Shown: positions 1 to 13,090 of the stretch, piece after piece
Position numbering within the stretch: position 1 is the stretch's first letter
How the letters are laid out: each line of letters starts with the position of its first letter
Assembly: GCA_902530455.1 (NCBI GenBank)
Contig: CACAAD010000004.1
Location: 1 to 38,562, forward strand
DNA from: an uncultured Pelagibacteraceae bacterium
GTDB lineage: Bacteria > Pseudomonadota > Alphaproteobacteria > Pelagibacterales > Pelagibacteraceae
DNA length: 38,562 bases
Direction of reading: 5' to 3'
Translations under genes and position numbers: made by a program
Notes under the pieces: generated by a model
Seen by the model: the letters and a program-made list of their open reading frames with translations, nothing else
Told to the model about the DNA's origin: nothing
Databases searched by the model: none

Positions 1-25
1 AGAAGGAAAAAAAATAGGAAATTAA

Positions 26-280
26 ATGGCAACAAAAAAAGCAGGTGGATCATCGCGAAATGGACGAGACAGTAAAGGACGAAGACTTGGAGTTAAAAGA
101 TACGGTGATCAATTAGTTATACCAGGAAATATTATTGTTAGACAGAGAGGAACCAAAATTCATCCGGGAAATAATGTTGGAATTGGAAAAGATCATTCAA
201 TCTATTCTTTAATCAAAGGTAAAGTAAAATTTAAAAAATCAAAACTTAACAGAACTTTTGTTTCTGTAATCCCCAGCTAA
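26..280 (+). CDS. rpmA: 50S ribosomal protein L27
   Basis: [29 protein letters not shown] is the canonical L27 N-terminus; obgE follows, as usual. Confidence 0.98.
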   Translation: MATKKAGGSSRNGRDSKGRRLGVKRYGDQLVIPGNIIVRQRGTKIHPGNNVGIGKDHSIYSLIKGKVKFKKSKLNRTFVSVIPS

Positions 281-282
281 AA

Positions 283-1302
<1,020 letters not shown>

Positions 1303-1311
1303 AATTTTAAA

Positions 1312-1446
1312 ATGGTTGCAAAGCTGTCTACTATAAAAAGAAAAATTAAAAATGGAGAAAAATTAGGATTCTCAGAAAGAGCTAGAGCTGTAAACAAAGG
1401 GCTATTGCCAAGTAAAGCAAAAAAGAAGAAAAATGTTAATAGATAA
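1312..1446 (+). CDS. Small basic hypothetical protein, 44 aa (MVAKLSTIKRKIKNGEKLGFSERARAVNKGLLPSKAKKKKNVNR)
   Basis: Manual translation of 1312-1446. ATG 9 nt after the obgE TGA, same frame as obgE, ends TAA, overlaps proB start (1433) by 14 nt. Below the length cutoff of the supplied ORF track. Confidence 0.5.
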   Translation: MVAKLSTIKRKIKNGEKLGFSERARAVNKGLLPSKAKKKKNVNR

Positions 1447-2524
1447 TTCAAAAAAAATAGTTATTAAACTTGGGTCTAGCACTGTAATAGATAAAAAAGG
1501 AAATTTTAAAAAAGCATGGGTAAATAGTTTAATTAAAGACATTAAAAAATATAAAAAAAATAGAGATATCGTTATTGTTTCCTCTGGTGCTATTGCTCTT
1601 GGACAAAGTTATTTAAAAATAAAAACAAAAAAAATTAAGCTTGAGATGAGCCAAGCTATAGCTTCGATTGGACAAATACATTTAGCTGAAGAATTTCAAA
1701 AAATATTTCAAAAAAATAATTTTAAAGTTGGACAAATTTTAATTTCACCAGATGATACTGAACAAAGAAGAAGAGCTTTAAATGTTAAAAGAACATTTGA
1801 CAATTTATTTAAATTAAAAGCTATACCAATAGTTAATGAAAACGATACTACTGCTACGTCTGAAATTAAATATGGTGACAATGACAGATTGGCGGCAAGA
1901 GTTGCTCAGATTATAGGTGCTGATACATTAATAATCTTTTCAGATGTTGATGGCCTTTATGACAAAGCAACTAAAAAAAAATTAATTAAAGAAGTTAGGA
2001 ATTTAAATAGCAATATTTATGAACTGGCTGACAAAAAAACTACAAATTATGGTTCTGGAGGAATGATTACAAAACTTGAGGCTGCTAAAATTTGTATGAA
2101 CGCTGGTTGTCATATGTTTATTGGTAACGGAAATAGGAAAAATCCAATTAAGTATATGGTGGAAAAGAAAACATTTACAAAATTTATACCTAAAATATCT
2201 ACAATGGCTGCAAGAAAAAAGTGGATAGTAAGTTCATTAAATTCGCACGGCACCATTTTCGTAGATAAGGGAGCGGCTAATGCACTAAAAAATGGAAAAA
2301 GTTTGTTGGCCGCAGGTATAAAAACAATTACTGGTGAATTTGATAAAGGAGAAAATATCTTAATAGCAGATCAAGATAATAATAAACTTGCTAGAGGTTT
2401 AGCATCCTTTTCATCTAGTGAGATAGTGAAAATTAAAGGCAGACAAAGTGATGAAATAGAGAGAATACTGGGGTATTCTAGCAAATCCGAAGTTGTTCAT
2501 AAAGATGATATGGTGAGACTTTAA
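1433..2524 (+). CDS. proB: Glutamate 5-kinase
   Basis: IVIKLGSSTVID, NENDTTATSEIKYGDNDRLAARVA, C-terminal PUA-like region; followed by proA. Confidence 0.97.
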   Translation: MLIDNSKKIVIKLGSSTVIDKKGNFKKAWVNSLIKDIKKYKKNRDIVIVSSGAIALGQSYLKIKTKKIKLEMSQAIASIGQIHLAEEFQKIFQKNNFKVGQILISPDDTEQRRRALNVKRTFDNLFKLKAIPIVNENDTTATSEIKYGDNDRLAARVAQIIGADTLIIFSDVDGLYDKATKKKLIKEVRNLNSNIYELADKKTTNYGSGGMITKLEAAKICMNAGCHMFIGNGNRKNPIKYMVEKKTFTKFIPKISTMAARKKWIVSSLNSHGTIFVDKGAANALKNGKSLLAAGIKTITGEFDKGENILIADQDNNKLARGLASFSSSEIVKIKGRQSDEIERILGYSSKSEVVHKDDMVRL

Positions 2525-2525
2525 T

Positions 2526-3767
2526 ATGAAAAATATTTTATTAATAGGACAAAATTCAAAACTTGCATTTGAAAACTTAAAAAAAATAAATCACAAAAGA
2601 ATTAATAAAACTTTAGAAGATTATATTAAACTTATTTCATTAAATAAAAAAAGAATTATTAAAGAAAATAAAAAAGATGTAAAAAATTTAAAAAGACATA
2701 ATGTTTTAGATAGACTAATTTTAAATGAAAAAAAAATTGATGGTATAATAGATTCTATTAACGAAATAAAAAAATTTTCTAATCCTATCGGCAAAGTGCT
2801 GGAAAGTTGGAAAGGAAAAAACAAACTAAACATAAAACGAGTTACCACTCCTATTGGTGTTATAGGTATAATCTACGAAAGTCGACCGAATGTGACGGCA
2901 GATGTTGCGGCTTTATGTTTAAAATCAAGCAATTGTGTAATTCTAAGAGGGGGTAGTGAAGCTTTTTACTCAAACAAAATTCTTTCAGATTTATTTAGAA
3001 AATCTTTAAAAAAAAATAAAATTAATCAAAATTGTCTTCAATTTATTAAGAATAAAAATAGAAAAATTGTAGATTTTTTATTGTCTAAAATGAGTAAATA
3101 TATAGATGTAATAGTTCCAAGAGGTGGGAAAGGTTTAGTAGCTAAAGTTCAAAAATATTCGAATATACATGTAATTGGTCACTTAGAAGGTCTTTGCCAT
3201 ATTTATTTAGATAAAGAAAGCAATCTTAAAAATGCTATTAAAGTGATACTTAACGCAAAAATGAGAAGAACGAGTATTTGTGGAGCCTTAGAAACACTTT
3301 TAATAAATGAAAGGATTTTAAAAACTAAAGGCATTAAAGTTATCAATTCTCTTATAGATAATGGCTGTGAGGTTGTAGTCGATAAAAAGATTAATAAATT
3401 TTTTAATAATAAATTAAGACTAGCGAAGGAATTAGATTGGAAAACAGAATATCTTGATGCTAAATTATCAATTAAAAGTGTTAGCGATGTTAAAGAAGCG
3501 GTCTCACACATTTTAAAATATGGAACAATGCACACAGATTGTATAATTTCTAATAACAAAAATAATACTTCATATTTTCTAAACAACGTTAATAGTGCAA
3601 TAGCAATGCATAATGTTTCTACCCAATTTGCTGATGGTGGAGAGTTTGGTTTCGGGGGGGAAATTGGAATTTCAACGAATAAATTGCCGCCAAGAGGTCC
3701 AGTAGGTCTTAATCAATTAACTTCTTATAAATATGTAGTAAGAGGTAATGGTATTACAAGACCTTAG
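2526..3767 (+). CDS. proA: Glutamate-5-semialdehyde dehydrogenase
   Basis: TPIGVIGIIYESRPNVTADVAALCLKSSNCVILRGGSEA; C-terminal RGPVGLNQLTSYKYVVRGNG. Confidence 0.97.
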   Translation: MKNILLIGQNSKLAFENLKKINHKRINKTLEDYIKLISLNKKRIIKENKKDVKNLKRHNVLDRLILNEKKIDGIIDSINEIKKFSNPIGKVLESWKGKNKLNIKRVTTPIGVIGIIYESRPNVTADVAALCLKSSNCVILRGGSEAFYSNKILSDLFRKSLKKNKINQNCLQFIKNKNRKIVDFLLSKMSKYIDVIVPRGGKGLVAKVQKYSNIHVIGHLEGLCHIYLDKESNLKNAIKVILNAKMRRTSICGALETLLINERILKTKGIKVINSLIDNGCEVVVDKKINKFFNNKLRLAKELDWKTEYLDAKLSIKSVSDVKEAVSHILKYGTMHTDCIISNNKNNTSYFLNNVNSAIAMHNVSTQFADGGEFGFGGEIGISTNKLPPRGPVGLNQLTSYKYVVRGNGITRP

Positions 3768-3772
3768 ATCTT

Positions 3773-4321
3773 ATGGCAAAAAATAAATTTGAAAATATTG
3801 GTATTCTAGGTGGAAGTTTTGATCCTCCACATAAAGGTCATTTATATATTAGTAATAAAAGTATAAAACTTTTAAAATTAAAAAAATTAATTTGGGCAAT
3901 TACAAAAAAAAATCCTTTTAAAAAGAGACCTTTTTTTTCTTTAGCCTTACGAAAAAAATTATGCCTTAAATTAATTAAAGGCCACAAAAAAATCCAATTA
4001 AATTATTATGAAGATAAGTTAAAATCAAAAACTTCAATAGCTTTGGTGAAATTTCTAAAAAAGCGTAAAAAATTCAAAATTTTTTATATAATTGGTTCGG
4101 ACAATCTTATTAAATTTCACAAATGGAAAAGCTATAAAGAATTATTGAAACTGAGTATTTTAGTTGTTTTTTCTAGAAAAGGATTTGATACAAAAGCGCA
4201 AAAATCTGTTATAGTGAAAAATCTGAAAGAGAAAAATATAAAATTTGTTAAAAATTTGAAGATTAATATATCTTCTACACAATTAAGAAATAAAGTTATT
4301 AATGGAAGTAAAAAAAGTTAA
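3773..4321 (+). CDS. nadD: Nicotinate-nucleotide adenylyltransferase
   Basis: GILGGSFDPPHKGHL and ISSTQLRNKV nucleotidyltransferase motifs; next to rsfS. Confidence 0.93.
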   Translation: MAKNKFENIGILGGSFDPPHKGHLYISNKSIKLLKLKKLIWAITKKNPFKKRPFFSLALRKKLCLKLIKGHKKIQLNYYEDKLKSKTSIALVKFLKKRKKFKIFYIIGSDNLIKFHKWKSYKELLKLSILVVFSRKGFDTKAQKSVIVKNLKEKNIKFVKNLKINISSTQLRNKVINGSKKS

Positions 4322-4649
4322 AAAAATAATAGAGAACACATTAAATAAAAATAAAGCGAACAATATAGTAACTATTGACCTTAAGCATAAATCTTACATT
4401 GCGGACTATATGATTGTTGCCTCTGGTACTTCTTCGAGACACTTACAGTCATTATCAGAAAATCTTTTATCAGAACTTAAAAAGTATGGTTTAGATAATT
4501 GTAGAATAGAGGGATTTGAAAGCAATGATTGGAAATTGGTTGATGCTATAGATGTTATAGTTCATTTGTTTCACCCTGAAAAAAGAACTTTTTATGATCT
4601 TGAAAAAATGTGGTCTGAAGATTTGCCAAAAGAAAAAGCTTTAATATGA
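4302..4649 (+). CDS. rsfS: Ribosome silencing factor
   Basis: IADYMIVASGTSSRHLQSL...GLDNCRIEGFESNDWKLVDAIDVIVHLFHPEKRTFYDLEKMW; overlaps nadD by 20 nt. Confidence 0.95.
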   Translation: MEVKKVKKIIENTLNKNKANNIVTIDLKHKSYIADYMIVASGTSSRHLQSLSENLLSELKKYGLDNCRIEGFESNDWKLVDAIDVIVHLFHPEKRTFYDLEKMWSEDLPKEKALI

Positions 4650-5785
4650 AAATTTATTTAAAAACAATTTTTATTTTATTTGTTTTCTTCAATACACAAA
4701 GTTACTCAAATACTGCATCTGATGAACTTTATAAAAAAATTGATTTGTTTGGAGAGGTATTAGAAAAAATTAAACAAGAATATGTTGATGAAATAGATCA
4801 AGCTGATGTGATGGACTCAGCCATCAACGGCGTATTACAATCACTAGATCCATATTCTGCTTACATGTCTCCAGATCTATTTAAAAGTATGCAAACTGAG
4901 TCTAGAGGTGAATTTGGAGGATTAGGAATCGAAATTGGGATGGAGGCTGGTGTTGTAAAAGTAATTGCTCCTATTGCAGATACCCCAGCAGAAAAAGCAG
5001 GGATTAAGGCAGGAGATTATATTGTAAGGATAAATAAAGAGCAGGTCCAGGGTAAAACATTAATGGAAGCTGTTAAACTAATGAGAGGGCCAGTCGGTTC
5101 TAGTATAGAACTTACTATCAGAAGAAAGGATGTAAAGAAGTCTTTAGTTTTTAATGTACAAAGACAAATAATTGAAGTGAAGTCAGTCGAGTCGAAGATT
5201 TTAGGTATTGGTAAAAATATTGGGTACATAAAATTAAAATCCTTTAATGAAAATAGTGATAAGCAATTTATTAAAAAAATTAGAAATTATGAAAAACAAA
5301 AATTAATAGGTTATATAATTGATTTAAGAAATAATCCAGGAGGTCTTTTAAATCAGGCTGTTGCAATTACAGACTTTTTTTTAGAGGAAGGAGAGATTGT
5401 ATCCACCAAAGGCAGAAGAATTAGTGAAACCAGAAAATTTTTTGCTAGAGCTGGTGATGGGATTCGAGGAAAGCCTGTAATAGTTTTAATTAATAATGGA
5501 TCAGCATCTGCATCGGAAATTTTTGCTGGCGCTCTTAAAGATCATAAAAGAGCAATAATACTTGGGGAAAATTCATACGGAAAAGGATCGGTTCAATCAA
5601 TAATTCCTCTTAAAAACGGAGGTGGTATAAGACTTACAATTTCTAAATATTATTTACCATCAGGAAAATCAATTTCTGAAGTTGGTGTTTCACCAGATAT
5701 TCTTGTAAAAGAACAAAATCAGTTTGAATTTGACACTGATAATGACAACCAATTAAATTATGCTGTCAAACTTTTTCAATCTTAA
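4646..5785 (+). CDS. ctpA: S41 family carboxyl-terminal processing protease with PDZ domain, probably exported
   Basis: N-terminal signal-like hydrophobic segment, PDZ-like GGLGIEIGME region, S41 catalytic region NNGSASASEIFAGALKDHKRAIILGENSYGKGSVQ; ATGA overlap with rsfS. Confidence 0.93.
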   Translation: MKIYLKTIFILFVFFNTQSYSNTASDELYKKIDLFGEVLEKIKQEYVDEIDQADVMDSAINGVLQSLDPYSAYMSPDLFKSMQTESRGEFGGLGIEIGMEAGVVKVIAPIADTPAEKAGIKAGDYIVRINKEQVQGKTLMEAVKLMRGPVGSSIELTIRRKDVKKSLVFNVQRQIIEVKSVESKILGIGKNIGYIKLKSFNENSDKQFIKKIRNYEKQKLIGYIIDLRNNPGGLLNQAVAITDFFLEEGEIVSTKGRRISETRKFFARAGDGIRGKPVIVLINNGSASASEIFAGALKDHKRAIILGENSYGKGSVQSIIPLKNGGGIRLTISKYYLPSGKSISEVGVSPDILVKEQNQFEFDTDNDNQLNYAVKLFQS

Positions 5786-5788
5786 AAA

Positions 5789-6256
5789 ATGCTAAGTAAA
5801 CTTCCCATGAGACGAGGTGTTGGAATAATAGTATTAAATAAAAATAATCAGGTGTTTGTAGCAAAAAGAAAAGATAATCCGATAGATAGGTGGCAAATGC
5901 CCCAAGGAGGTATAGATACTAATGAAACTCCATTTATTGCAATGAAAAGAGAGCTTGCAGAAGAAACAAGTATAACAAAAATTAAAGTATTAAAAGAAGT
6001 TGAAAATTGGCTAGAGTACGAATTACCGCCCTATTTATTAGGAAAAATTTGGAAAGGCAAATACAGGGGTCAAAAGCAGAAATGGTTTATAGTTAAGTTT
6101 ATCGGAAGCGACAATGAAATAAACTTAAATACAAAACATCCAGAATTTATCGAGTGGAAATGGATAGACTATAATTTATTAACTGATGTGATAGTAGAGT
6201 TTAAAAAGGATGTTTATAAAAAATTAAAAATTGAGATTAAAAATTTTTTTAATTAA
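5789..6256 (+). CDS. rppH: RNA pyrophosphohydrolase (Nudix)
   Basis: MRRGVGIIVLN...DRWQMPQGGID and Nudix box residues AMKRELAEETSI. Confidence 0.93.
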   Translation: MLSKLPMRRGVGIIVLNKNNQVFVAKRKDNPIDRWQMPQGGIDTNETPFIAMKRELAEETSITKIKVLKEVENWLEYELPPYLLGKIWKGKYRGQKQKWFIVKFIGSDNEINLNTKHPEFIEWKWIDYNLLTDVIVEFKKDVYKKLKIEIKNFFN

Positions 6257-6629
6257 TTTGTTTTAAAGTTTCTATTTTATAATTTAAAATATATTTTTGT
6301 TTATCTGAGATTTGACTAGTGGAAAGTTCCTTTTCAGCCTCTTGGATCATATTGTTTTTGTGTTTAGCATTAATCAGCTTTAAACTTTGAATTGTAGTTG
6401 CTAATATCAAAAGATTATTATCTGAAAATTCTACAGTTCCATCCTCTGTAAAGAACTTTTCATTTTTTCCAATCTCTATTATGCCAGGTCTTAAATAAGT
6501 TATCAAAGGAATATGGTCTTTAAGGATCGTAACCTGGCCTTCAAAACATGGAAGAATCGCTTCATCTGTATTTCCCGAAAAAATACTTCTGTCTGGACTA
6601 ATTATTTCAATTTTAAATTCTTGTGACAT
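6249..6629 (-). CDS. atpC: ATP synthase F1 subunit epsilon
   Basis: FKIEIISPDRSIFSGNTDEAILPCFEGQVTILKDHIPLITYLRPG; last gene of atpHAGDC. Confidence 0.95.
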   Translation of the reverse strand: MSQEFKIEIISPDRSIFSGNTDEAILPCFEGQVTILKDHIPLITYLRPGIIEIGKNEKFFTEDGTVEFSDNNLLILATTIQSLKLINAKHKNNMIQEAEKELSTSQISDKQKYILNYKIETLKQIN

Positions 6630-6634
6630 TTAAT

Positions 6635-8927
<2,293 letters not shown>

Positions 8928-8928
<1 letters not shown>

Positions 8929-10460
8929 TATTTAGATTCCTTCTTAATTAATTCAATTACTTTGATTATTTTGTTCTTAATATCTTCTTCTAACTTTCCA
9001 GAAGTATTAATATTTTTTAATATTTCTGCATGATCATTCCTTACCTTTTCTAATAAATCTGTTTCAAATTTTTTAATTTTATTCAATTCAATATCGTCTA
9101 GATAACCACTTACTCCTGTAAAAATTGAAACAACTTGTTCAGCAACTGTTAAAGGTGAGTACTGATTTTGTTTTAACAATTCAGTAAGCTTTGATCCTCT
9201 ATTTAAAAGTTTTTGAGTGGAAACATCTAAATCTGACCCAAATTGTGCAAATGCAGCCATTTCTCTGTATTGTGCTAGTTCAAGTTTAATTGATCCTGCA
9301 ACTTTTTTCATAGCCTTTGTTTGGGCTGCTGACCCTACTCTAGAAACCGAAAGACCAACATTTACCGCGGGTCTAATACCTTGATTGAATAATTCAGTTT
9401 CTAAAAATATTTGGCCGTCTGTAATTGAGATAACGTTCGTTGGAATATATGCAGAGACGTCACCTGCTTGGGTTTCTATTATTGGGAGTGCTGTTAAAGA
9501 CCCTCCTCCTTTTTTTTCGTTTAGTTTTGCTGCCCTTTCTAAAAGTCTGCTGTGTAGATAAAAAACGTCTCCTGGATAAGCCTCTCTACCTGGAGGTCTC
9601 CTTAATAATAAAGACATTTGACGGTATGCAACTGCTTGCTTTGAAAGATCATCATATATTATTAAAGCGTGCATTCCATTATCTCTAAAATACTCTCCAA
9701 TGGTGCAGCCAGTGTAGGGAGCTAAAAATTGTAATGGAGCGGAGTCTGATGCTGTCGCCGATACTACAGTTGTATATTTCATTGCCCCCGCGTCTTCTAA
9801 AGTTTTTACAATTTGGGCTACTGTCGATCTTTTTTGACCAATCGCTACATAAACACAATAAAGTTTTTTCTTTTCATTATTAGACTCATTTATTGCTTTT
9901 TGATTTATAATAGTATCAATTGCGACTGCTGTCTTACCAGTTTGTCTATCACCAATTATAAGTTCCCTTTGACCTCTTCCGATTGGTATTAAACTATCTA
10001 TAGCTTTAAGGCCAGTTTGCATTGGTTCATTAACTGATTGACGTGGAATAATACCTGGAGCTTTTACTTCCACTCTTTTTCTAATAACCTTAGAGGATAG
10101 ATTTCCCTTACCATCTATTGGAACACCTAGTCCATCTACAACTCTTCCTAATAATTCTTTTCCAACTGGAACATCGACAATAGAATTTGTCCGTTTAACA
10201 GTATCACCTTCTTTGATTTGTCTATCATCCCCAAATATTACAATTCCTACGTTATCACTCTCTAAGTTAAGAGCCATTCCCTTTGAGCCATCATTAAACT
10301 CTACCATTTCCCCTGCTTGAACGTTGTCCAAACCATAAGCTCGGGCTATACCATCCCCGACCGTTAAAACTTTTCCTACTTCAGAAACTTCAGCTTTTTC
10401 ACCGTAATTTTTTATTTGTTCTTTTAATAGTTTTGTTATTTCAGAAGGATTGATTTCCAT
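8928..10460 (-). CDS. atpA: ATP synthase F1 subunit alpha
   Basis: [44 protein letters not shown]. Confidence 0.99.
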
Positions 10461-10461
10461 T

Positions 10462-11025
10462 TTAAATTTCTGTCATTGATTGTTTAATTCTTTTAAGCTT
10501 ATTGCTCAGAGAGGTATCTATCAACAGACTGCCTACCTGAACTTTTATACCACTTATAAGACTTTTATCGGTTTTAAAAGAAAATTCTATCTTTGATTTG
10601 ATAACTTTTGATATTTCTTGACTAATCTTATTTCTTTCATCCTGAGAAATGTCTTTAGAAGAAATAAGTGTTGCGTCAATTTTACCTTTTCTGTTTGAGG
10701 AAATTTTTACGAATTTATCTAAAATTTTTTCTAAGAAAAATATTCTTCTTTTATTAATTATTAATTGTAGAAAGTTACTAAAGTTTTTATTTAACTTTAT
10801 TATTTTTGATATCTCATCAAATACTTTGCTTTGTAACTCTGGTTGATTAGTTGGGTTTTTTAAAAAACTGTTGAAGTCGTGATTGGTTTTGCAAATCTTT
10901 AGTAGTAATGATATGTTTTTTTCTATATCCTCTAATTCTGATTCCTCATTGGCAAGCTCAAATAGAGCCAATGCGTAACGCTCTGAGGTCTCGTTTGAAA
11001 ATGTTTTAATCCCGCTCAATTTCAA
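10462..11025 (-). CDS. atpH: ATP synthase F1 subunit delta
   Basis: [13 protein letters not shown]...; C-terminal [27 protein letters not shown]; first gene of the operon. Confidence 0.95.
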   Translation of the reverse strand: MKLSGIKTFSNETSERYALALFELANEESELEDIEKNISLLLKICKTNHDFNSFLKNPTNQPELQSKVFDEISKIIKLNKNFSNFLQLIINKRRIFFLEKILDKFVKISSNRKGKIDATLISSKDISQDERNKISQEISKVIKSKIEFSFKTDKSLISGIKVQVGSLLIDTSLSNKLKRIKQSMTEI

Positions 11026-11099
11026 TCCTGTTTAAGAATTATTTAAGAAATAAATGGTCCTAACACAGCTTAATAGCCCCTTCAAGATGATATATCAAA

Positions 11100-13062
11100 T
11101 TATGTGAAATTAATTGGATCAACATCAACTGTAAGTTTAATTTTAGATGATATTTTAAGATTTTCTAAAATTTTTGCCAAAGGTTTCTGGCAAATAATAT
11201 TACTTTTAGAGCGTATTAATAATCTTGTCCTAAACATTTTTTTTTTTCTTAAAAATGGGTGAGTCAACTGGACCAAGAATTTGAATATTATTTATTTTTT
11301 CAATTTTTTTTTTAATTTCTTGTGCGCCCTGGTAGCTATTTTCTTTTTTTTCCGATGAAATGATTATAGAGATAAATCTAGAATAAGGTGGAAGGTTATT
11401 ATGCTTTCTTATCTTTAACTCATTTATATAAAAATTTTCTGTTATATTTTCTGTAATATTTTTTAAGACTTCGTTTTCAGGATTTATAGTCTGATAAACA
11501 ATCATAGAGTCTTTCGAAAATCTTCCAGCTCTCCCACTAAGTTGATTATAGAGTTGAATATTTTTTTCGGTAGATCTGAGATCATAACCTTTTCCAGTGA
11601 AGTCTGCATCCACAACTACAATACAATTTAATTTTGGAAAATTAAAACCTTTTGAAATCATTTGTGTTCCAATCAATATATCTATTTTATTTTCACTTAT
11701 TTCTTTGATTAAATTTTCTGATTGTTTTTTTTTATTGAGATAATCACTTGAAAATATTTTTATTACTTTGTTAGGGAAAATAACTTTTAATTCTTCAAAG
11801 ACTTTTTCAACTCCAGGACCATACATAGAAAAATCGCATGATGAAAACTTATCTTTACATTTTTTTTTGGTTTCATTTTTGTAACCACAATGATGACAAA
11901 TAATTTTATCTAAAATTTTGTGATAAATTAGATATATTGAACAATTAGGGCAGACATGTCTATAACCACATTTTTTACAAATAAGGAATGGAGCATAACC
12001 TCTTCTGTTAAGAAAAAAAAGTATTTGATTTTTTTTTTCTAAATAGGACTTAACAATTTTTATTGTTTCATCAGAAATAGACTTTTTGTTAAGATTCTCT
12101 AAATTTAGATTAATTATTTTTGTTTTAGGTAAAGGAAAATTTTCGAATCTGTTTCTTAATTCAGTTTTTGTATATTTTTTTATTTCAATATTTCTATAGG
12201 TTTCTAATGATGGTATTGAAGTTACTAAGTGAATAGGAATATTCTCAAAAGATGCTCTTGAGATAGCCATGTCTCTCGCATTGTAAATCACACTATCTTC
12301 TTGTTTATAAGAGGAGTCGTGTTCTTCATCGACAATAATAAGACCCAATTTTTTAAAAGGTAAAAACAAGGCTGACCTAGCACCTAAAACTATTTTAATT
12401 TTGTTTTTTGCAACAGAAAGCCAAATACTTTTTTTTTTATTTATGCCTATTTTTGAATGCCAAATTGCTGGTTCAAAACCAAAAAATAGCTTAAATCTAT
12501 TTTTAAATTGAGTCGTAAGAAATATTTCTGGGATTAATATTAGGGCTTGCTTATTTTCTTGTATCAACTTACTAATTCTTTCGAAATAAACTAGTGTTTT
12601 TCCTGAGCCAGTAATTCCTTGTAACACTGAAACATTAAATTTATTTCCTAAACTTGTTATGTCTTGTAAAGCGTTTTTTTGCTCATCATTTAATGCATAT
12701 CTTTTTTTTTTTATTTCAACTTTAAATATTTGTTTTTTTTTCTTTACTTCAAAATTTTTTAAGTTTCCGAGACACATTTTCAAAATTAAACCTTTTGGGA
12801 CAATATTATAAATAGAGAACCAATTAATAAATTTTATAATCTTTTTATTCAAACCTATATTAGAAATTTTTTTTTCAATTTTTTTAAGTTTAAATTTTTT
12901 TTTTGTGTGACTAATTTTATCCCAAACAACGCCGATTTCTCTTTTTTTTCCAAAAGGGACTATGACCAAATCTCCTTGATTAAGATTTTTTATTTTTTTT
13001 GAGTCAATACTGTAAGTAAAGGGATAATTAAAAACCTTTGGCAGTAAGACGGGGACTTCCAT
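11100..13062 (-). CDS. priA: Primosomal protein N' (PriA), reading frame interrupted at an A11 run; the span covers both frames (610-aa ORF 11230-13062 plus C-terminal segment to 11100)
   Basis: GITGSGKTLVYFE, DEEHDSSYKQED, Cys4 zinc motifs CKKCGYRHVCPNCS / CHHCGYKN. The first frame ends ...GPVDSPIFKKKKNV*. The adjacent frame continues FRTRLLIRSKSNIICQKPLAKILENLKISSKIKLTVDVDPINFT*, a PriA-type C-terminus. Confidence 0.93.
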
Positions 13063-13090
13063 AAATGAATATTATTTTATTTTATAACAA

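Noticed and set aside
3203-3586. 127-aa minus-strand ORF inside proA
   Set aside because: Antisense to a well-supported conserved gene; Leu/Ser/Phe-rich translation typical of antisense AT-rich DNA.
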